Source: Timema cristinae
Lineage: Eukaryota; Arthropoda; Insecta; Phasmatodea; Timematidae
DNA length: 64,000 bases
Direction of reading: 5' to 3'
Assembly (NCBI GenBank): GCA_039000515.1
Contig: JBCFYV010000012.1
Location: 33,152,922-33,216,921 of the forward strand
Shown: positions 45,090 through 55,325 of the stretch, piece by piece
Position numbering within the stretch: position 1 is the first letter of the stretch
Layout of the letters: each line of letters begins with the position of its first letter
Position numbers and translations under genes: made by a program
The notes under the pieces: generated by a model
What the model was told of the DNA's origin: nothing
The model's database searches: none
Seen by the model: only the letters and a program-made list of their open reading frames with translations

Positions 45090-45320
45090 TCATATCATCT
45101 CCCCGGCTGGGCTATCCGCATATTTTCGCTAATGGGGTAGGGATAAGGAAGGTATAATTTGAGAGAAAATACTAACGAACTTGAGTGGGAGGGGAGTGAG
45201 AAACCATTTAGTAGAAACTATACCAGTACACCTGGCTAGGATTCTAACTCTGGCCTCCCCACATCAGCCAACCAGACAGTATAAGACTGATGCCTTTGTA
45301 CGAGTGCCCGATGGTGCGGT
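45090..45320 (-). repeat. SINE family B, diverged
   Basis: In plus-strand order it has a worn tail (CCGGCTGGGCTATCCGCATA), ATTTTCGCTAATGGGGTAGG, GGAAGGTATAATTTGAGAGA and a decayed head (CTGGCTAGGATTCTAACTC). Confidence 0.6.
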
Positions 45321-45479
45321 CAGTTCATTGCTAATTGAGTATTTATATTTATTTACAGAGCAAATAAATATTCAGTTGTAAATTAAGGCCCAAACACTAT
45401 ATGATGACCATATGTATCCACCTTGACAGGTAAAGACGGCTTACATCACTTGTTCCAGTGACTAATTGTATTTACCAAG

Positions 45480-45481
<2 letters not shown>

Positions 45482-45510
<29 letters not shown>

Positions 45511-45775
45511 GCACCGCGTCTTACTACCCGTTCGGGTTGTACGCACTTACGCTAATGTGTAATGGTAGGATGATTGTGAGATGAAATGAAGGACCTACAG
45601 TTTAACGTGGGATCCGAACCACGGTGGAGGCCTGGCATTCCCCACATTCACAAGATGTCTTGTCAGAGGTGAGGGAAGGGTTTGGTAATCAGATAAATCT
45701 TTGCCGGGACCGAGGATCTAACCCCGGCTGCCAGCACAGAAGTCTGACACCTTACTCCTAGACCACCAGGTCACC
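45482..45775 (-). repeat. SINE family A, full length with TSD
   Basis: Nearly identical to 40729-41017 in head, body and tail. It is flanked by ACCAAGTT (45474-45481 and 45776-45783). The (AAT)n tail is about 30 bases. It has one or two changes in the B-box region (GGTTAGATCCT). Confidence 0.93.
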
Positions 45776-45783
45776 ACCAAGTT

Positions 45784-46384
45784 AATGAATATGAAACGGG
45801 CCATAATATATTTTTAACCGGCCGAAAAACCCAGAGTTATCGTGAATAGGCAATAAGAATATAAAAGTGAAAGGGCTACCACTTATGCAAATTTTAGTAC
45901 TGCACTTACAATGGAATCATATTTTTATCTGTCAAACCCCATTAGCCTGACGGAAATGATGGTAGAGTCCATTCGCCATAGGAGTGGTAGTGACAGCTAG
46001 CAGAAGATGTAAAATCGGTTAAAAGAAAAAACATAATTAAAAACAAATTGTTTGTTGTGAAAGTTGTGACTGCCAAACGTGATAACGCAGCATATGGTCT
46101 TGCAGATTACATGGTTTGACCAATGGCTACATGAGAGTAGATCAGTGTTAGCTTATACTAGCTGACACTTACCTACACTTTTACCGTATATGGGGTATAG
46201 TTCCGTCTAATGACTTAACTGCAATAAATGAAAGTGAGTCAAAGCGGAGACGCCAACATTGAAACGGGAATCGTAACTTTGTGATGAAGCATCTCAAAGA
46301 GTTGTATGGGCATAATGGTGATTAGATTAGGTAGCTGTTATTTTGTCGAGGAGAATTAAGTTTCACCAAGGGGTAAGATTTTAT
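45784..46384. other. No gene or repeat recognised
   Basis: AT-rich sequence without an exon-like island. Confidence 0.6.
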
Positions 46385-46587
46385 TTTATGCTCTACCTTA
46401 CTACCCTTTCGGGCTACAGGCATTTAATTTCACTAATAAAGTAGGAATGAAGAATATATAATTTATGGGAAATGATTCCGCATTTGCATGCAGAGGTGGA
46501 AGTAAATGTTTAGGAGTACACTCTGCTTAATTTAAAATCTCGACTCCCTCGTCAGCAGCAAACCAAACTATATGAGCTTGACACAAT
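46385..46587 (-). repeat. SINE family B, diverged
   Basis: Plus-strand order: ACCTTACTACCCTTTCGGGC (tail), TTTCACTAATAAAGTAGGAA, GAATATATAATTTATGGG, then a degenerate head. Confidence 0.6.
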
Positions 46588-47330
46588 CCACGTGCTGGGG
46601 TGGAGGGGGGGGGGGAGACGCTGGAAACGGCAAGTGTTTTTGAAGTTTTTATAGCAAATAATGTATTTTTTTGCTAAAATAAATAAAATCTTGCTCCAGT
46701 ACAAACATAGAGTTTAATTTTCTCTCACACTGTGATGACAACCGTTCCTGAATATCGATCATGAGCATAGCGGCATTAGATGAAAAAAAATTTAAATGAA
46801 GATAAAAATGTATCATTAAATTCCAGGACACCCTTGACAGATATTAACAACTGTTGATACCAACATGTTAAGAAAATTAATTTCTATGGTTCTACTGGAG
46901 CAATATTTCATTTATTTTGCCCAAAAAGAGTTTGCATAAAAACTGCATAAACACTGGATTCTTCTTGCATCCTCTTCCATCCCACTTTAAGGTTACTGTT
47001 TTTGTAGTTTTTATATCAAAACCTTTTTTGATCATAATAAATCAAATAATTCTCGAGTTTAATCAAAGTATAATTTTATAAATATGGTGACCTCAACAGT
47101 TCTTAAATATCTGTCAAGGGTGTCCTGGAATTTAATCTTTTTCACATCATTTAAAAAGTTTCACATCTAATGCCACTATGATCATGATAGATATTCAAGA
47201 GCTGTTGATATCACCGTGTGAAGAAAATTAAATTCTATGTTTGAACTGAAGCAATATTTGATTTATTTAGGCCAAAAAACGTTTGGGGATAAAACACGCG
47301 CTCCCTACACTCCCACGTGCTACATGGGAG
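46588..47330. mobile_element. Large nested fold-back element
   Basis: The left half (about 46655-46985) is an imperfect inverse of the right half (about 46990-47300). Compare CAAACATAGAGTTTAATTTT and CAGGACACCCTTGACAGATA on the left with the inverse of 47100-47240. The outer tips share CACGTG and G-rich blocks. Each arm is itself built from an inverted pair of a unit of about 100 bases (GTTGATAxCAxC.. AAGAAAATTAA.. AGCAATATTT.. GCCCAAAAA), giving four unit copies in alternating orientation. No coding capacity. Confidence 0.75.
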
Positions 47331-47914
47331 AGCCCTGAGAGGTATGAAGTGGTTTGATATTTTTAAATATTGTTTTATCCTAAATGTAGCCAAAATGTAG
47401 CTAAAAAAAATAATTAATTTTCATTCTTAAAGTGTTTAAGAACAATGAGTGTAACGCACTTTATCTTAAAAATGTCTGTTGTGACCCTATCAAAACATGT
47501 CTTTATTTGAAAGAGGAAGGCTAGATTTTGGTTTATAACCTTTTGCTTTAAACTAAGAAGTACAAACTTTCACGTAAAGCGCCACTGATTTTTTTTTTTA
47601 ACTTTGAACTCAAAATGTAAACTTTTTTAACTAGTCAGAAACCTGATGATAATTTTACCCTACATTTTGGTCGAAAAAGTTATTAAAACATATTAAAACA
47701 CAACATAAATAATGCTAGTTTTAAATGTCTGTAACGCGTCTCAGTGCTCTACCATACAGCACCCTTAAGGGGCTGCCTAGGTATAGCTGTGATATTGCCA
47801 GTGAGATGTTGTGCCTAGGTTAAACATTGATTGTACAACTTTTAATTGTACTCAAGTTTGGTGTTTACTGTGTAAACATGGTTTAAAAATTGAAAGTTCT
47901 CACTTTAAACGTTA
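47331..47914. other. No gene or repeat recognised
   Basis: AT-rich, no exon-like island. Confidence 0.6.
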
Positions 47915-47924
47915 TGTATATATT

Positions 47925-48440
47925 CGTGGGCGGCCATAAATAGGTGATAAGGGGTGCTTAAGCCCCTTATCATTCTGCAATATGTACTTTTTTTTGTTAA
48001 TTTTGAAGGAAAATATAAAATGGTGTATTTTGGATTTGACTGCAATTTGCTATTAACAACTTTGAATCATCAATATCTGAGATAACAAATAAAAATGATA
48101 AAACGTAGCTTTCCTCCCATTCCCTCTTCAGCAGCTTTATTTTCGTTTTGTACTGTTCAAAAATTTACGAAAAATATAATGTTCATTTTCAATGGGTTCA
48201 GCTACAGCTAAATGTTAGTTTTTGTTAATTTTTCAAAAACTGGTTTATTTTTTACAGAATTGGCTCTTGAAACTCATATAATTAGTGCGGAATTATGTTC
48301 AGATGCTCTAAAATCCCTCCCACAAGGTTAAATTCCTGAAAATTTATCTCGAGAAGGTGGGGGGGAGGGGGAATTGGAAAACCCATGGGAGATGGGAGTC
48401 CCAATACGCCCTCCATTTGTAAAGCTTACATGGGCGCCCT
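47925..48440. mobile_element. Non-autonomous TIR element with 10-bp flanking repeat
   Basis: The left end CGTGGGCGGCCATAAA and the right end (minus strand) AAGGGCGCCCATGTAA are inverted, both followed by A/G-rich blocks. Identical TGTATATATT repeats flank it (47915-47924 and 48441-48450). At 516 bp with no coding frame, it must rely on an outside transposase. The superfamily is not evident from the tips. The AT-rich target makes the exact duplication length uncertain. Confidence 0.75.
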
Positions 48441-48885
48441 TGTATATATTGATTGATCATTAATATCTTAATGCCCAGGAAACAAAAGTTAAATGGTATA
48501 GGAGCATAGAATAAAATTTAAATATGTTATTTAATGGGGGGCGGGGGTCACAACAATTATTGTAATTTTTAACTTCGGTGTTCTTCCTCCAGCCGACTTC
48601 TGAGACAGTCTCTTAGCGTTCACCTTCCTCATCCTGTGTCATAAAATGAGTGTAAGTTGCAGACATAAAAACACATAGTACTAAATATAAAGTTTCTTTA
48701 TTCGCTAACACCTTGTGCTAGGAATGGCTATCAGCAAAATAAAGAGTATAAATAATGAGTTTTGATGAGCTACAACAGCGTTAATCGGGAGGAAAGGTGA
48801 TAAAAACAATAAATAGTATCTAAAGAGGCATGTGTGTAGAAATATGATAGTAATTTCCCATTTTTAAAAATAAAAAATAAAACCA

Positions 48886-49137
48886 GCTATTTAAATGGAA
48901 TAATTGCAATCGAGATGGCCCAGTTTTAATTTCTCCTATGACTGTTAACACCAACAAAATTATCAAATTAGTTCCAATAAAGCAATAACAGCGATTCCAG
49001 TTCTTTTCTCATACTCACGTATCGACTCGTATCTAGATATCATATTCTGAAAATTGAAAAGTGACACCTGAACACGGGACTCGAACCCGGGATTTTTGGC
49101 TTAGTGCGCCAATACTCTAACCATTGAGCTATCCAGG
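48886..49137 (-). repeat. SINE family D with tRNA-like head
   Basis: The tRNA-like head occupies 49067-49137 on the minus strand. It has a GGATAGCTCAATGGTTAGAG A-box region, the anticodon stem pair TTGGC/GCCAA around the loop GCACTAA, and T arm CGGGTTCGAGTCCCG. The loop lacks the U33 of a working tRNA, and family-D body sequence follows directly (49050-48886), so this is a SINE rather than a functional tRNA gene. The head looks lysine-tRNA-like. Confidence 0.7.
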
Positions 49138-49376
49138 AATAATAAATTAAGCTGCCAATATAATGCGTGGTGTGAAGCATAGTAAAGGAAGCCAACACTC
49201 CTTTGTTGATTTACGTTGTCTTTTTAAGACAGTTTAAAATACCTCTAAATTTTCCGTTTTTCCATCAACAGTACAAATTGCCAATAATTTTAAAGAGTTC
49301 AGGCTATGTTTCTTGCTCGTAACGGCCCACAATTTACTATAGTGAGGAAAGTATTTGCATGTTGTGCCTTTTGTAG

Positions 49377-49469
49377 GTCTTCATTGAAGGCTACGCAGCT
49401 AGACTGGTTCATCTCTTGTTGGTCACACGGCCGCAGCTACCACCGGATTTCCCAACGAGAGAAGCAACA
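49377..49469 (+). CDS. Possible short internal exon
   Basis: A 93-base stretch, open in phase 0 (VFIEGYAARLVHLLLVTRPQ...), lies between an acceptor with a T-rich tract (GTGCCTTTTGTAG) and a donor (ACA|GTGAGT). It is GC-richer than its surroundings. Function unknown and no partner exon found. The next 1.1 kb (49470-50559) has only a chance 70-codon frame at 49679. Confidence 0.25.
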
Positions 49470-50561
49470 GTGAGTTGCGCTAGATCAGAGGTTTCCCCGC
49501 TTCTCCCCCTCGTCATTCCAACTTACAGTCTCCGCCAATACCTGTGCATTATGTGACAAGAATGGGGGATCTTTCCTTTTCACACACGGGGATTACACAC
49601 TAACTGAAAATATATTATTTGACAGTAACGCACCACACCTTAGCTAGGGAAGAACAGGACTAGACCATTTGAAAAGATGTGGTGTTTTCCCCATATGCTT
49701 CATTTGTTTTATTTACCTTTATCTTGCACATGAATAGTGTGAATATAATTTCTGCAAAACCAAGTTCATCATCCATATTACGTTTACCTGTGTGTGATGA
49801 GGCAACACCACCAGTTTTCAACATGAAAGAAGAAGCGATGATAAGAGTATTTTACTTGGGGTCGTCCTACATTGGTGAACACGCAAACTAAACTTCAATC
49901 TCATTTAGTCTTTCCTTTGTGGTTTCCCACGCTTCATACTTGCGAATGTAGGTACATTTTCTATGGTCTGAATTCTAACTTATTCATCCCTATCTTATTT
50001 GTATATATATGTGAATAGTGAGTGGGGAATCTTTTGAGGTGTTCGATACATAATATATCAATTATGTATATTAATAATTTATAAATTATACATTCTCAAA
50101 CTCAAATTGTATTCCTACAATATAATAATATTAAGTTTGTTGTTAACTTTTGAGATGTTTAGTCTATGGAACTCCATTCTTGAGTGATTTTATATTAGTT
50201 TTTATAATCCTTGTTGCATTTTTATAAACATTTTTAAGCATGTTTGTTCAGTAATCTACAATTGAATGTAATAATGAATCATGTTCCATGAAGAGCCAAC
50301 TCAAGTAAAAGGGCAAAACAGTTTTTTGTCAAATATTTCATAATTTATGTATTAATTTTTATAGTGTCCCTCTATGAGAAAATAATAAATATATAAAACA
50401 TTGAAATTTGCTCTCGTTGAATAAAAAAGAAAAAAGTGGACTCAAAAACTGTTTGATCCTTCTGCTTCTAGTCGCCGTGGACTGATTGTAGATAGTTCTG
50501 AATGGCCAACATATTGACTCAATTCACCAACAACTAGTGAAATATGGCCCCGCTTACGAGA

Positions 50562-50640
50562 CGAATCAGAATGCCTAAGTAGTAGAGCAATCGCACACAA
50601 AGTCAAAAGTCCTAGGTTCGATTTCCTTGTGCACGTTGTC
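50562..50640 (+). repeat. tRNA-like head, probable SINE
   Basis: AAGTAGTAGAGCA followed by AGGTTCGATTTCC resembles A and B boxes. The body is not shared with other copies here. Confidence 0.45.
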
Positions 50641-50955
50641 ATTTTTAATTTAATTGAACAAACTTAGTTAAGCTTGACATTAAGACCATTTACCAACCAA
50701 AATAGGAAATAGTAAAAAACAGGTTTATTAAAGGTTTTCTTAATCGACAAAACATAGTAATTAAAACAAAACTATATTTCTTGGCGACTTTTATAGCTCT
50801 ATATTAACTTGTTGACAAATTATTATTTTTTAATTGATGTTTAAAATTCATTGTAATTGATTTCTAAGACATGTTTTATTTAATAATAGTATATTTTAGT
50901 AATAACTTAAAATTAAACATGCTGTCATTAAATTAGGTACAGTACTTCATATCAA

Positions 50956-51412
50956 AGGCACCCGCAGGATTTTTCTCCAGTGTGAGGGGTAAACCGGGGT
51001 GTCTGGGGGGTGTGAAATATTTCCCAGTACGGGGGAAAATTTATAAATTTAAACCTCAAAAGAAGATTTTTAAGGCAGTCCCTGTCTCCTGAAATAAGAT
51101 ACGACATAAGAAAAATGTTTCAAATCTATCCAAATTCGTGGGTGGACACTTGACCTTGACGATTTGATTCTCGAGTTCTGTGGGAATTGCTCGCGCATGC
51201 ACCAAACTATCAACCCTAAAGTTAGCAGGTGGCCTGATGGCGGGCGCTAGTAATTAGTTTATTAGTTAAATTAGTTAAATTCTATAACTATCTGTTGATT
51301 GGCTGGGGCACTGTTTGAGCGTTAGTTAAGAACACTGCTGGGCGGGATTAGCTCACTTCTAATATTTATATAATCTCATTAATCTTACCCTCTGCGGGTG
51401 CCCCTGTTTCTC
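50956..51412. mobile_element. Small element with GGCACCCGCAG inverted ends
   Basis: The left end AAAGGCACCCGCAGGATTTT and the right end (minus strand) GGGGCACCCGCAGAGGG are inverted repeats, followed on the left by GGGGTGTCTGGGGGGTGTG. No coding frame. It lies just downstream of the Ig-domain exon. Confidence 0.55.
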
Positions 51413-51598
51413 GCAAATTTGATGAAACACAGTAAAAAAGTACAATCATTTTTATAATATGAATACAGGAAATAAGTTTTAGTAATTCTGTTTTTGTACT
51501 GATAAATAAGGTTAATTTTTGCAGCGAACGTGCTACACGTGTCCAGTCTTCATTCGACCTCGATTCGTTCATTCGATAGTAGGACACTAGGTAGGTCA

Positions 51599-51855
51599 GG
51601 GACGGTGGTTGTGCCAGATGTCCGGGACGAAGTGGACGTCCTGGAAGACGGTCTGGACCCTGCCTCCAGGTCCCCGGCTCGTGGCTAGACAGCGGTACAG
51701 TCCCGTGTCCAGTGGCGTGACCTGGTGAAGGTAAAGGGTTGACCCACGCACGTGACCCGTCACCTTGGAGTATGCGTCTCTACCTCGTTCCTTGTGCAGC
51801 CGATAGAGCGATCTGACGTCTGGTTCAGCAAGGTCCGCGCGTACCCACACCACGT
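51599..51855 (-). CDS. Immunoglobulin-domain exon (host gene fragment)
   Basis: The frame is open from an acceptor (TCTATCTATGTAG|AACGTGG) at 51855 to a TGA at 51599-51601. It encodes the C-terminal half of an Ig-like domain: VVWVRA near the start, GSTLYLHQVTPLDTGLYRC (the D-x-G-x-Y-x-C signature) and then RVQTVFQDVHFVPD. The partner cysteine would lie in the preceding exon. No donor is seen before the stop, so this could be a last exon ending WHNHRP. Codons are GC-rich, unlike the flanks. Cell-surface or secreted Ig proteins are the likely class. I cannot assign a gene. About 1.1 kb upstream (51856-52979) shows no matching exon. Confidence 0.7.
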
Positions 51856-52999
51856 TCTACATAGATAGAATAAATTACCAAGGTTAAATTATCTTAACTA
51901 AGCGCTTATAGAGAAAACAAGTTATATTCTCCACTAACGTGCACAAGAGGAGGGGAAGGGGTATTCCAACTCTTGTTTCTCTAAAATCACAATTAATTTT
52001 AATAAAAATTTGAATAATATGAAGCAGAACTAAAATATTGACTAGTAAAGATGTGTCATAATAGATTGGCTACATTTTAAGGTCAAGAATTTTTGGTATG
52101 ATAACTTTTCAAAAAGGGGAAAAACATCTGTAATAATAATAGCTTCTATACAGTGTAAGAGAGTTTTTTTTACATGATTTAAATCACCACCATAGGCTAC
52201 AATAAAAAAAAAGAATAGCTTCTTGAGGTAATTATTAGTGTTTATTGATAAATTTTCTTGGCTTCCGGTGGTCAGGGGAGTGTAAACACTCCCAAACACC
52301 CCCTCACACCCGAAATTGTATTTTGGCTACAGTCCTTATTGAATGTTTCCCCCTCTGTAAATTTCTGGTTGCGCCTATGATATTCTCCCAAAGTGTTTCC
52401 GAATGCTGTAAGATTACTGTGGATTCACATGTTCATCGTAGAACTATAGTAGAAATAAAATGTGGTCACGCGACGAGCTCTAAGCCAGTCAAAAGAAGTC
52501 AGCGCGAGTTGAAATTGTTCACTCACAACCCACTGACAGACTATTCAGTGCGCATGCCTGCGTAACTAGAGGCAAGTCCACCGCCGCATAGAATGTTTAG
52601 AGGTGATTTAAAACAACGCAACACATATCAAATGTAAAGATTGTGTGTCGATCTTTGTTGAGTTGTGTAGGTAACGGAAATAAAATACTAATTATAAAAC
52701 ACCTAGGGTGAAAACAACATAAAATATCAGTTCATTCTCTGAACAAATAATTATCTTATAATCAAGTGTTTCTAGTTTTAGTTACAAAGTATGATAACTC
52801 AACAAATAGTTTTACGACAGTCCATATTGTAACGCCACTAAAACATATTATGCCCTATATTTAGTCTGCGAACGTGTGAATTAAGCATTTTTTACAGCTA
52901 CAAAATATACCTAAATGAACTGAAGATTTTCTTGATGTGATGTGTGGACTTTCATTGTCAGATCACTATCAGATTTCTAAATCTAATTGCATGCATTTA

Positions 53000-53100
53000 T
53001 TCGCTAAGCCACTTTCACTGAGTAGTCCGACGTTAATTCAGTCGACTACACGTCTTCCTAATAAGCTAAGCGTCCAGGTTCGATTCAGGGCACGGACTAA
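53000..53100 (+). repeat. tRNA-like SINE head
   Basis: CCGACGTTAATTCAGTCGAC and AGGTTCGATTCAGGG (B-box-like) resemble the degenerate heads of family D at 20945 and 29595 (ACGTTAAT..CA..CGAC). No family-D body follows. Confidence 0.5.
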
Positions 53101-53489
53101 AAAGTGTTATTTATGAAATTGGGGGCGGGGTGCCTTCTTACTATGATGAATCAACTGTCAGGGAACTAGAGTGCATTACTGCTCTAGAGTTGATTTTGTT
53201 TGTAAGTCAAATTCTGATAGAACCTGATCATTTAATTCATAAAACGCATGTTAATACTCCTAGTAGTAATAACTTGTTTTTTGTTTATCATTTTTATAGG
53301 TTTAGATCGACAGCTCTAAGATTAATGACACTGTGTTAAAGTTGACTACAAATAGTTTTATTATGTCCTAAACAGATATTTCTATGGAGATATGATAATA
53401 TATGACAAGTAAAGTTCAACACAACAAACGTTTTACACCCATACCATTGATCACGTGTTAGGAGGCGTCAGGATTTCAAAATATTGTTT

Positions 53490-53645
53490 TGACAATGACA
53501 GAAAGGTAGAGGCTTGAATCTCTACCGAGTAGGCTACATTAAAGCTGGTTTTGTATTTGGGACTTATCAGAGTGATTTACCCATACTCTCTCCACTCTAA
53601 TGCTAATATACCTTTCTTCTCTTGTGTTGAGAGTAGTAAATAAAA
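53490..53645 (+). repeat. SINE family C
   Basis: GGCTTGAATCTCTACCGAG head region, then TAAAGCTGGTTTTG, GAGTGATTTACCCATACTC and TCTCCACTCTAATGC, as in the copy at 43105-43315. Confidence 0.6.
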
Positions 53646-53915
53646 TAGCCACGTAATGAGCACGTACTGAGATAATATCTTCAGAGTCCGGGAAATCGCA
53701 GTTCAGCTCAGCGTCTGAAGGATTCAGTAGCCTGTATCTGCCCTGACCTAACCTCACTCTAGTGGGTCGGGTAGGATAGTACCAGGACTCACCACCGCGG
53801 TGCCACCATGGTTGGTCGAACCTGCGTCTGGAACACACAATGACATGGCCGCGCTTGGTAGCCCATGGGTAACACCCAACTTAGGTAGGCAATACAGATC
53901 GAACCAGTTGTTGCA

Positions 53916-55225
53916 ATGTGGGGTGTATTTATGTATTCTGCTTTTGATGCGATTAGTGCAACTATGAGCATCATAGACGAATCCTGGGTAAAATATATGG
54001 TCGGGGTACTCGTAGATATCAAAAGGCAACGCGAAAGTAAATATTGTCCTGGAAAGTTGTATTACATTTTCCATGAATACTGCAAGAAGAGACACGTGAC
54101 CCTGAAATGTCAGGGAATGTTCCTAAGCAAAGAAGTGACCAAGAGATGTTCCCAAGTGTCAGTAAGTGGACCAATGTTTTGGGATTCTGTGTAAGAACCT
54201 TGGGTTGCTAGAAATAGAGTCGATTTCAAGACAATCAATCACCTGATAACATTTAATGTAAAATCAAGAGTAGAGCTCGAGACCAAGACTAGGCATGTAC
54301 TAGAAAGCCTAGATGCATAGTACTAAAGTCAAACTAAAGATGACACCTACGAATACTGCCTACATGCTGTTTAGGAGGACGTGCTTAAGGAATCCAAGAA
54401 GATAAGGGGTAAAGTCATCAGGCAGATAAAAACAACAAGATACCTAGGTGTGACACTCGTCCATAAGTGGAACTTTCAGGCCCACATGGAACAAGTATGC
54501 TGAAAAGCCAAAAGGACAATGCATAGTGTAATTAGTATAGGGCAGAGGATGTTTCATCTTCCTATGAAGACCATAAAGTGATACCACTAGGCTATATTTG
54601 TCTCCATAGGGGGCTATACAGAGAAAGTGCATGGAAACACATACTCACATACATCAACAGATTTACCAAGGCCCAGTTTCATATTGAGACTTAGTGAGTC
54701 TGACAATTAAACTGGCACTAAGTGCCGCAATGGGTGTCGCTTGCTCGATTTAGAAGCGTGGAAGAAAGGTGCAACGTACTGGCTAAAGAAAAGCAATATA
54801 AGAATAGTAGAAAAGATCAGAGAGTGAGTAACCACCATCTTTCAATAAGTAAGAATAGCTGTGATTGATGAGTAGCAAAGTAGATGGGTGGAGAGTGAAA
54901 AAGGAAGGAGAACATCCAACCTTTTAACAAATTTCCAAGAAAGGCTGGAGCTAAAACCCTCGCAACCCATCCAGGAACTTTTCCCCTATATCACGAGTCA
55001 TGGACCGTACAATGCAACTCTCTTTGGCATAGGACTGAACGAGACTAAACAATGCAACTGCGGAGAAGTGTCTACATCAGAATGTTGTATCGGAGTGTCT
55101 TATAACGCAATAACTGAGGACACCACTAGAGCACATGCTTCAAGGACATCAAGTGTATTTCAAACTCCAAAATGATGTCCTATGGAAATACGTCGACCAA
55201 GTCGCGACACTGAAATCACTAAAAC
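53916..55225 (+). pseudogene. Decayed R1-clade LINE, reverse transcriptase to C-terminus
   Basis: DAISATMSIIDESWVKY then VGVLVDIK (motif A) are followed by YCKKRHVTLKCQGMFLSKEV and TKRCSQVSVSGP. The latter corresponds to GCPQGSVSGP of R1-type enzymes, with key residues already altered. After stops, TTRYLGVTL and KWNFQAHMEQV (thumb) appear near 54430-54500. SHGPYNATLFGIGL and CNCGE follow near 54990-55065, which is the usual C-terminus. The YXDD box could not be found. Many stops and frame changes show an old, dead copy. It is truncated on the right by the N run. The 5' part and endonuclease are missing, and 53646-53915 is unassigned. Confidence 0.75.
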
Positions 55226-55325
55226 NNNNNNNNNNNNNNNNNNNNNNNNNNNNNNNNNNNNNNNNNNNNNNNNNNNNNNNNNNNNNNNNNNNNNNNNNNN
55301 NNNNNNNNNNNNNNNNNNNNNNNNN
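55226..55325. other. Assembly gap (100 N)
   Basis: The placeholder gap between clean S3 and noisy S4. Confidence 0.99.

Noticed and set aside
49067..49137. Functional tRNA gene
   Set aside because: The loop lacks U33, the stems have mismatches and a repeat body follows directly. A SINE head explains it better.
49677..49891. Secreted small protein of about 70 residues with a hydrophobic start
   Set aside because: It has AT-rich codons, no splice signals or homologue I recognise, and a length within chance for this composition.
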